Source: Asterias rubens
Lineage: Eukaryota; Echinodermata; Asteroidea; Forcipulatida; Asteriidae
Direction of reading: 5' to 3'
Length of the DNA stretch: 64,000 nt
Assembly (NCBI RefSeq): GCF_902459465.1
Contig: NC_047065.1
Span: 3,282,309 to 3,346,308, forward strand
Positions 55,267-64,000 of the stretch are shown here, piece by piece. A program made the position numbers and the translations under genes. How positions within the stretch are numbered: the first letter of the stretch is position 1; every line of letters starts with the position of its first letter. The notes under the pieces are model-generated. The model was not told the DNA's origin. It saw only the letters and a list, made by a program, of their open reading frames with translations, and did not search any database.

Positions 55267-58200
55267 TTATTTCGTATTCATTTGGGCAAGAATGCACTGA
55301 AAGAGGTGATCAAGAATCTCAACTACGGTTAGAATACTTCCCCCAAGCCACAGTCCGAGTGCACAACCACTGTCACCTAAAAAGAGGAACCAAAATAACG
55401 TATTAAATAGATGGAAAAATAATTGCTTCGGGGATAAAGATTATAAACTTTTGGTTTCATCCATAACTATACACCGATGTGTGTTAGCACTGTAATACGA
55501 TTAAAGCATACAAAATAAAAACTCCCAGGTGAGAATTGACCCAAATTCCGGGTCCCATGACAGAATGACAAAGAAAGGGGTCAAACTAGACTCGGCGAGA
55601 GATCCCGTTTTTTAAGATATCGCTGAAAATCCGGAGCGGTTATGTCCACGCTGGAGAGGACAAGTAGGGGACCCTTGCTGTTATTGTCATTAATTAGAAT
55701 GAGTGTGATTGCCAAACATACACCTTCCATAGAAGATGTGAAAAAGACTTACACAGAAATTCAAAGAAGTCATATGCTCTTTGTTGTGTGATTGTCTCAA
55801 CAGCTATATCTTCCATGTAGATTTCCATCTTTACCATGTTGTTCCTTCGGATTAAAAACAGGGCAGATAAAATTAACAAACCAGAAGTGTCCAAAGAAAC
55901 AGAACAAAAAACACCAAGCAATGTCTTATATTGCAGTGGGCCAGAATTGTGCCTTTTGAGATGATGGAAGTTAGCCCGTAATTTTGATGATGAAACTTTG
56001 CCTGTAAATTGATCGTTTTAACGAGAGCTTTGTTTTTGCTACTCTACAGTTTCATAGGAAGAGACAAATAAGCACAAACACAACATTATGACCATCATAG
56101 TAAGGTTACCAGCCAACATACCATGTTACACGTACCATATTTATTGGTATCCTGCTAATTTTTAATATTAGGCAATATTTGTATGCTTAAATGCACTGTA
56201 CACGTTTGGTAATTGTCAAAGACCTGTCTTTTCACTTGGTGTATCCCATTACAAGCATAAAATAACAAGCCTGTGAAAATTTGGGCTCAATCGGTCATCG
56301 AAGTTGCGAGAAAAGATGACAGAAAAAACACCCTTGGACGAATTTTGTGTGCTTTCAAATAGGAATAAAAGACTTCTAGCTAGAAGTCTTTTAATATTTT
56401 TGTGAGAAATTACCTCTTTCTCAAAAACTACGTTACTTCAGAGGAAGTCGTTTCCCACGATGTTTTATACCATACTTAGCTCTCCAATACTTGTTACCAA
56501 GTCAGTTTTTAAGTTAATATTTGTTTTGAGTAATTACCAAACGTGTACCTTCCCTTTAGACATCTCTATGAAATTGGGCCCTGGATGCAGTGGCGTAACC
56601 GGGCATCAATGTGACTCTCGATCAAATACTCGTGGAAGACCATGCACAGAAAGAAGCTGCCCGTTTCGTTCAGTAAAGGTGGCCACCAGCAGCCTCTCTT
56701 TAAAATTAAGACCGCTGCGGGGGCAACTCTGGGTGGCGCCCTATATTCTGAATCATGTTTGTGAGTTCATGGTAACACATCTAAACGCGTATTAAAGATC
56801 AAACTAATAATATTACTCACCTAACAAACTCTTTTGACAAAAAAAATTCGGAATCGTAGAAATCACTCACAAATTCAGATGGATATGAAAGGAGGGACAG
56901 TTTTGGGATGAACTTAGTTATCTCGCACTCCATGGGGCACTCGCATACACCAAGAATCTCTGGAGTCAACGGGATTGAAGAAAGACAAAAAAACAATTAT
57001 TGCACAAGATGATTGTTATTGTTAAATTTGCCCTTTCTTCCGCCCTCTGTTGGCATGGAAGACACTAATAAGTCAAAAGGGAGCTTCACAAGTTCGAGAT
57101 TTGATAGTATGACGTCACACTTAATTAGAGGCTCGTAAGTTAGGCAAATTCGCGAAAACGAAACTGAATGCAATATCAGCTCAAATTATAGCTTCATGAG
57201 TTGATGATTTAACATACAGTTCGTATTGCTAGTAAAAGACTAACCAAAAATGTCCCCCGACACTTTTTGAACCTGTAACATATTCAACCAAAAAAGAGGA
57301 CAAACTTTATTTGGCTATCAAGTTAAAAAATAAGTGTTTAGACTGTTTTATTTAGTACATGATTTATTCCCCCCTTTTATGAGCTAGGATATGGAGGGCA
57401 CGATGGTTTGATTGTAGTTTTGTTTTCACTTTTGCCCTTACCTGTACGGCCTCTGCTTGTTATAATTGTATTGTCTGAAGAATTAAAATAAATAAAATAA
57501 ATAATAGTTGCTGACCTACCGGAATACGTGTATACGCAGGACAGCATTTCAATGGGGTCACAGACTCTCAAGTCCTGGTGAACTATAAGACAAGAAAATT
57601 ATACCCAATGTTTTTTAATTTTTTTTTATTTTTTTTATTTATTTTAATATTCAAGTATGAAGGTAGTGGTTTCACTGAAAGACAATTTAATCACAATGAT
57701 TGTAAGATTTCGTAGCACAAACAACTTTAATTGCATCTGACTAAAAAATCTTGCCGGAAAGCTCATACATTTTGTTTAAATGTATTTAGTTAAGCCCGGT
57801 CCGAATGAGAAGCGAATTTTAACGTCACGTCATCTGACCTAGCACCAAACATTTCGCAGGAGCTGCGCACAAGGAATGCGAATTATTCGAATTTGTAACG
57901 TCAAAATTTGTATTGCATTCGCATTAGCGGGAAGTATTAACTTGGCCTTATTCTTTTAATTACCATTTTACGTTCAGCTATCCGTATACGCGTAACCGTT
58001 CTGGGGCGGCTGTATTTAGTTTTCGATAACAACCCGGTTATAAACGTTCCATCAAAAAGCTACAGAAGGCACAATATTACAAATGGCAAAACATACAACT
58101 AAAACTAACACATAACCAAATAAATCCAACCTCAAATGACTTGTAAAGGACCATACAGTGACTGACTGTTTGTAAATGTGTCTCTTCTCTCAAAAATTAT

Positions 58201-61200
58201 AGAACATTGCCACTGCTACTCGTGTCGAGGAAACCTTCACATTTTGTTTACCATGCAGATTGTGTAAAACGGCATATAAAATGTGCAAAGAAAGATGACG
58301 TCACAGCCACTAACTGTCGTCGCTGCACTAAACTGTACACTAACAAAACCTATCTAGGGTAGTGTCTCACCTGCTTCGAAGGGTAAAACGCATCCGCATT
58401 TATCCAGGATTACCTGGGCTTCGCACTCTCGTCGACAATTAATAGAGGTGTAAGAACTGAAATATTTCAGTTCCTTGGTACCGCAATCACCAGTGTTCCC
58501 TATGTTCTTTATCTATAAAGGGTAAATCAATGTTGAAAGTTGATTTATTTTGTGAATATTTATTGGACCAATCTTCAATTATTTACATAGCGACGTCAAC
58601 AGTCATTGCTACACTCGTATTTTCTTTTTAAAGGCAGTGGACACTATTGGTAATTATTGGCTCCCTCTGAAGTGTCGTAGTTTTCAAGAAAGAAGGGATT
58701 TTTCACGAACTGGATTTCGAAACCTCAGAATTAGATTTTGAGGTATCGAAATCAACTTAGTGTAAAAAGGGTGTTTTTCCCCATTATTATCTCGCGACTT
58801 CGACGACCAATTTGAGCTCAAATTTTCACAGGTTTGTTATTTTACGCATATGTTGAGATACACCCATGGTCTTTTACAATTATTACCAATAGTGTCCACT
58901 GCCTTTAGAAGCTCGCTAAAGGCAATGGAGACCTTTGGTAATTGTAAAAGACCTGTATTCTCACTCGGTATAATGTAATGGAGATGGAGCAAACCAATAT
59001 GGAGGCTTTTCCAGAAGCCAGAAAGGCTTGTTTTTAAATGCCTGACAATTAATACAAAATAAAATTACCAAGCAAACAACAAAAATATAAGTTGATAGTA
59101 CAAATAAAATTTGAAATTTTGAAATTGAGGATTAAGGTTGTTCAAGGTGCTGTAGCGTTTGTCTGTCTATAGGTTAGGGAACAAAAACATCTCGCTTAAC
59201 CTTTTATATACTTTAAAGGCAGTGGACACTATTGGTAATTGTCAAAGACTAGCCTTCACAGTTGGTGTATCTCAACATATGCATAAAATAACAAACCTGT
59301 GAAAATTTGAGTTCAATCGGTCATCAAAGAAGAAAACACCCTTGTCACACGAAGTTGTGTGCGTTCAGATGGTTGATTTCGAGCCCTCAAGTTCTAAACT
59401 TGAGGTCTCGAAATCAAATTCGTGGAAAATTACTTCTTTCTCCAAAACTATGGCACTTCAAAGGGAGCTGTTTCTCACAATGTTTTGTACCATAAACCTC
59501 TCCCCATTACTCGTCACCAAGAAAGGTTTTATGCTAATAATTATTTTGAGTAATTACCAATAGTGTCCACTGCCTTTAACGTTGTCTTTAAATTGCTGCT
59601 TACTATTGAGCCATTGTGTACCTACCTCATACTATAATATTGCTTTTGTATTTTCGACATAAATGTGCATTATTTTATATTATTGTATTGCAAGACGCCA
59701 TTGAAATAAATGTGCATTATCAATGAACGAGTGTGTACCTGTTTCTTCCGTATACTAATTCTGGCTTCTGTGCCCGGTGGCACAGATATTCCTACAGAAC
59801 GCATCAATGGCGGAACCTTCCCCTGTTCGTGCACAGCTACGAGGAAACCGGCAGAAATCGGAGTAGCCGCAGAGTAATAATAATAGTCCTGCTCCAGGTT
59901 CAGAAGAACGCTGAGCCCATTCCCTTTACCTGGCGAACATTATTAAGGAAACTAATATTGGAGGTTTAGCATTCATATAGGACTTTGTACAGCGATTATC
60001 AAAGTTTAATTTTCGACAGTGGACATTTAGGTTTTTACAGCGAATACCAATGTTGTTTTTTTGATATTGGACATCGCACATTCAATTAGGTTTGTACAGT
60101 AAATGTCTTATACATCGATATTGGACGTTGGACATTCACATAGGTTTGTACAGCGAATAAACATACCAGTTTCTTTTCGATATTTCACATTGAATTAGGT
60201 TTGTACAGTGAATGAATATCATGAACATGCATATATTGGAATACCACAGTAGAGATCCAATTTTTACCTGTGCTGTCAATATTTTTTCACAAAATCGTTT
60301 TGTCCCACCACAAATTTCAGTCTGAAATCTAAGCGATACAGAAACGAAGATCAGTAGAAAAGCACGTCCGTATACTGCTACAAACTAGCTGCTCACTTTG
60401 AGGACAAAGTGAAATCTTCAACAAAAATTATGTAAAAGTATACACATGCATAATTTAACTTACCGGCGGAATTAACAGTCAGCGGTGGTGTGCCATTTTC
60501 GCCACCATTAAACGTGTAGCAGAGACCAGAGTCGGTCAAAACACTTGAAAAATTGTCAGGAGAGATCAGTCCGCTGTTTCCCCATTCGCCTCTATAGTAA
60601 ATCACATTCAAAAGGAGATTATATTTCAAATGTACAATTTTAAACCTAAAGCTTCCATTTCTTGTTGCACATGTATACCAACGAGTATTTTAATACTCGT
60701 TGGTTAAAAGCACTTTGTAACTTGGTGCTTGATGCTTTGTGTAGGCCTACTTTGAGTATACATGTACTTGGTTTTTGGTCGGTACTTTTTGTTGTACATT
60801 TGGTATTTGGTACGTGCACAGTGCTATAGATGCTCGGACTTTGCAGTTTGTGCTTGATGTCTTGTAATTTCATCCCGGCACTTGGGACTTTGTTTTGGTC
60901 CTTTGTACTTAACCCGAACTCCCACTACTATACTGAGCACAAAGTAAAACAAAACCACAAACTACAAAGTGCTAAGCCTCAAGCACTTAGTACACGAACA
61001 CTGCAGGTATAAGATCTGGGCACAACGTTAGCTCAAAAGTATCTAATATAAACATCAACAATGCACATAGTACAACATGAAGTGCGATAAAGGCCACCAA
61101 GCACATAGTACGAAAGAACAAAGTGCAAAAAAAAACAAAAAAACAAACAAAATCAAGAACTCGTGAAAAGTACAAACAAGCAAAGTATAGTAAGGGTATG

Positions 61201-63836
61201 CCTATGTACTCATTTCACCTGACGTCATCATCAGAATAATCTTCGATGCGCCATACTGGTGGGCAATGTCACTGTGCGTTAGTGCGCTTTTTAGGCGACG
61301 TGGCGTTCATACGTAAACCCATTGCCAACCAAAATATACCTTTTCGCAAATACCATTGCGAAAGCGCAAACTGTCGATCGAGGTGCATGCTGGTCTAGCT
61401 AGTGATCAAATTTGATAGCTAGCTAGACCAGCATGCACCTCATTCCACGTTTATTGTGCGCGTACCGAGTGTTTGCGATAAGGTCAACGGTGAGCATGGC
61501 ACAGTCGCCGCGTGTGACGTGCGTGCAAGGGGTCAATGCAGCACCAAACACTTGACATAATTTCATATGCAACAACACTTACGTTATGAACATGTTCCCA
61601 TTGGTCATTAGATGCCCGTAGTGGAGCGTTAGATTAGTCAGGTTCACTCCCCGAAGTTGGGGTTCATACGATGAGAAATTCACCGCCCCATACATATCAA
61701 AATTATTGAAGTCTTCCAGGATTTTACCGAATGGCTCTTGATCCAAATTGAGGTTCCTACAACGACGAAGAATGATTAAAATTTGACTGCGTTTAAAGGC
61801 ACTACAGGACACTATTGGTAATTACTAATTGTTAGCATAAAAGCTTACTTTGTAACAAGCAATGAAGAAGTAATTTTCCACTGAAGTTGAATTCGATTTT
61901 GAGGCCCCGAAATCAAGCATCGAAAGCACACAACTTCATGCGACAGGTTTTTTCTTCTTCCATTATTATCTCGCAACTTCAACGACCAACTGAGTTCAAA
62001 TTTTCACAGGTTCGACATTTTGTGCATATGTTGAGATGGATACACCAAGGTAATGAGAAGACTGGTCTTTGACAATAGAGTCCCTTTACGCCGGTTCATT
62101 ATACTCCTGCAAATGGAAATGTGATATATACGAGTTTTGACGTCACATGGCTGCCCTCGCAGCGAATGTATCGCATGAGTTGAGCACATGTCAACTGGTG
62201 TGACGTCAAAATTCGTATCGCACTAAGTGACGTCACCTGTATGTATTGAAATTGCAGATGGTGACAGCTGGGAACACTAGACTGGTCGGGTAAACGATCT
62301 CAAAGTCGACACTTTTCGCCACACTGGCGAAGAGGGCGTATCTTTCTTGCATCTGGTAAATGACGGCAAGTGATCCGACGAGTGTTGCAAGCGTCCAGAC
62401 AAACCTGTCGAAGAAAAATGTATATTGACAGTACATGTAAAAACATTGTGATTAGAAGTCTACAGCGGCTTCCCTTTTATACGCATTTGAGAAAATTTCA
62501 CTTCCAAATTATATGTAAACAGATAATTATATGAGGTTATTTTTTTTAGTGTAGCAGCCCGCAATTCATCATCAGTCACATCATTCATGGCTGCCCTGAC
62601 TTCAGACCAACAACAGGCGAGCAGGGATTCGGAGACCTCGTCGAGGATACCATTAAGTGGTTTGAAGTCACTTTAAAGTCAGTGGACACTAATTACTAAA
62701 AAATAATTATTAGCATGAAACCTTACTTGGTAACGAGTAATGGGGAGCTGTTGACAGTAAAACACATTGTGAGAAACAGCTTCCTCTATAGTAACGTAGT
62801 TTTCGAGAAATAAGTAACTTCCCACAATTTTGATTTAAAAACCTCAGAATTAGATTTTGAGGTCTCGAAATGAAGCATCTGAAAACACACAACTTTGTGT
62901 GACAAGGGTGTTTTTTCTTTCATTGTGATCTCGCAACTTCGACGACCAATTGAGCTCAAATTTTCACAGGTTTGTTACTTTATGCATTATGTTGAGATAC
63001 ACCAAGTGAGGAAGACTGGTCTTTGACATTTGCCTGGCAGAATCAGACATGTTCACCTTGGTCCAAAGATTAAACGAAAGGAGACGAAGGAGAAGATCAC
63101 TCTTCATACGTCACATTTTGAATCGGAGAAGCGTATTACTGCAGTCAAACAAAACCTGCCTCGAACTGCCTCTAGCTGCCGGGCAACCTCGGTAGTCTAG
63201 TTGGTAAGACACTGCTCTAGAATTGCAAGGGTCGTGGGTTCGAATCCCACCCGAGTAACATGCCTGTGATATTTTTTTCACAGGACTCAGGAAAGTACTG
63301 AGTATACAGTGCTAACACACATCGGTGTATGGGTAAAAACCAAAATTAATATTCTTTATCCCCGATGCAAATTTAACATCTGTTATATCGTTGCGGTACC
63401 CGCTGCCAAAACATAGGATTCGAACTGCCTCTAGCTGCTGGGCAACCTCGGTAGTCTAGTTGGTAAGACACTGCTCTAGAATTGCAAGGGTCGTGGGTTC
63501 GAATCCCACCCGAGTAACATGCCTGTGATCACAGGACTCGGGAAAGATACAGTGCTAACACACATCGGTGTATGGGTAGAAACCAAAATTAATAAAACCT
63601 TACCTCCGAAGCTGACTGGATTGGTTGTTCACAAGGTATTTGATACCGGTAAGTCCCACGGCATCTTGCACAGTCGACGACCACGTAGCGAGGAATTGTC
63701 TGCCGTACTTTCGCCAAGCCAGCCCGCCTGGATGTTTCGCCTTGTCCCGCTCGGACTGTCGTAAAGCATCCTTGTCCACATTTGCCGCATTTTGGACATC
63801 AATAGATTCATCCTGGACAGCGTGCACTTTAACCAT
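55267..63836 (-). CDS. DEG/ENaC sodium channel subunit B (ASIC-like)
   Basis: Ten exons: 63836-63604, 62404-62237, 61756-61583, 60591-60464, 59929-59739, 58512-58371, 57582-57520, 56959-56821, 55844-55753, 55376-55267; 479 residues. An in-frame stop lies upstream of the ATG, supporting this start. Landmarks: FLATWSSTVQDAVG, TM1 FVWTLATLVGSLAVIYQM, FPAVTICNFNTYR, CYTFNGG, LLNLEQDYYYYS, VPPGTEARIS, a thumb with the full cysteine set (GDCG, NCRREC, CGC, RVC, CECPMEC) and the pore GLWLGGS. Exons 2 and 9 have exactly the same length as their partners in A (168 and 92 bp), so A and B are tandem duplicates. The motif before the pore reads DSGCALG where DxGGxLG is usual. Probably a plasma-membrane cation channel; subunit partners and gating unknown. 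Confidence 0.92.
56186..56559 (-). repeat. M1 element, core type B
   Basis: Perfect central palindrome AAAAGACTTCTAGCTAGAAG and complement. Confidence 0.9.
57800..57930. repeat. AATTTTGACGTCA-type palindrome
   Basis: GAAGCGAATTTTAACGTCAC and GTAACGTCAAAATTTG inverted arms; a relative of 62110-62227. Confidence 0.65.
58627..58907 (+). repeat. M1 element, internal deletion, core type A
   Basis: The left end jumps from GGTAATTATT straight to GGCTCCCTCTGAAG, losing about 90 bases. Confidence 0.9.
58915..58985 (-). repeat. M1 left-end fragment
   Basis: AAAGGCAATGGAGACCTTTG and following 50 bases only. Confidence 0.75.
59213..59579 (-). repeat. M1 element, core type A
   Basis: Complete ends; 41-bp central palindrome at about 59376-59416. 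Confidence 0.9.
59970..60230. repeat. ~55-bp minisatellite, about five copies
   Basis: AGGTTTGTACAGCGAAT variants at 59978, 60030, 60090, 60142 and 60198, each near GATATTGGACATT. Channel B intron 4. Confidence 0.85.
60660..61200. repeat. Inverted array of TACTTTGTGC-like motifs
   Basis: The left half (to about 60915) is dense in TACTTTGT, GCACTTGG and TTGGTAC. The right half is dense in the complements AAAGTAC and AGTGC. A 27-base perfect palindrome (ACCAACGAGTATT arms) sits at about 60679-60706. Confidence 0.7.
61335..61485. repeat. GCAAATACCAATGCGC-family palindrome
   Basis: The inner stem GAGGTGCATGCTGGTCTAGC is perfectly matched on the other side of a short AT loop. Relative of 33008-33152. 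Confidence 0.85.
61793..62089 (+). repeat. M1 element, internally deleted
   Basis: It begins TTTAAAGGCACTACAGGACA, lacks about 70 bases of the left part and ends worn. Confidence 0.85.
62110..62227. repeat. TGACGTCA palindrome abutting channel B exon 2
   Basis: GTGATATATACGAGTTTTGA and the complement of TCAAAATTCGTATCGCAC. Its right edge is about 10 bases from the splice donor GTGACG at 62236. Confidence 0.75.
62672..63030 (+). repeat. M1 element, right tip lost
   Basis: TTTAAAGTCAGTGGACACTA start, core type A, ends at GGTCTTTGACA. Confidence 0.9.
63176..63590 (+). repeat. Two tandem tRNA-derived SINEs
   Basis: Near-identical heads at about 63181 and 63441 (TAGTCTAGTTGGTAAGACAC box A; GTGGGTTCGAATCCCACC box B), each followed by GTGCTAACACACATCGGTG and a related tail. 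The second copy ends close to the channel B exon 1 donor (63603). Confidence 0.85.
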
Positions 63837-64000
63837 TTTTGTTTTCGGTTTTATTGTTGAAGCATATACAAGAATAGCTATACAGCTCTCGCCGGCAATG
63901 GATATACTCCTTTAAAGTACCAGTATACATTCACTATAGAAGTGCGTTATGCAAAGAGGCAATAATAATTTTGCTCGGGAAAAAAAAAACCTCCGGAAGT

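Noticed and set aside
63190..63265. Candidate tRNA gene with good box A and box B
   Set aside because: The acceptor stem pairs poorly, the anticodon arm does not close, and the same head with the same downstream body recurs at several places, so it is a SINE.

Overview
The window is metazoan nuclear DNA: multi-exon genes with GT-AG introns, very dense short palindromic DNA elements, tRNA-derived SINEs and decayed LINE tails. The gene set (fibrinogen-related lectin-like genes, a DEG/ENaC pair, single-copy NOP9) and one dominant short inverted-repeat family suggest an echinoderm, perhaps a sea star. That assignment rests on recall of repeat style, not on a search.

Region 1 (about 1-18270) is a tandem array of fibrinogen-domain genes. 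Unit 1 (about 1083-10246) and unit 2 (about 10434-17216) each carry a gene; unit 3 (17217-18268) is a truncated leading edge. The unit 2 gene is intact (4 exons, 475 codons: signal peptide, coiled coil built of five 25-residue repeats, fibrinogen C-terminal domain). The unit 1 gene keeps the fibrinogen domain, but an unrelated repeat has replaced its signal peptide and coiled coil.

Region 2 (19210-32969, minus strand) is a complete 13-exon NOP9 gene, a pumilio-like nucleolar ribosome-biogenesis factor of 738 residues. One intron holds a partial exon duplication that was then hit by a 682-bp foldback transposon.

Region 3 (35869-40857, plus strand) is a TATA-driven gene for a small secreted protein: signal peptide, short His-rich stretch, long Ser-Gly repeat, then Thr/Ser/Asp-rich 38-39-residue repeats. 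I recognise no family for it.

Region 4 (42822-63836, minus strand) holds two tandem DEG/ENaC (ASIC-like) channel genes, A (11 exons, 545 aa) and B (10 exons, 479 aa). They share exon structure. A has lost both cysteines of one predicted thumb-domain disulfide, and both have lost the histidine of the N-terminal His-Gly motif.

The rest is mostly repeats. One family (called M1 here; ends begin AAAGGCAGTGGACACTATTGG) has about 30 copies, and at least 15 further palindromic families, SINE and LINE fragments and intronic minisatellites are visible. Exon boundaries were read by eye from splice signals, reading-frame phase and family similarity. No expression or database evidence was available.
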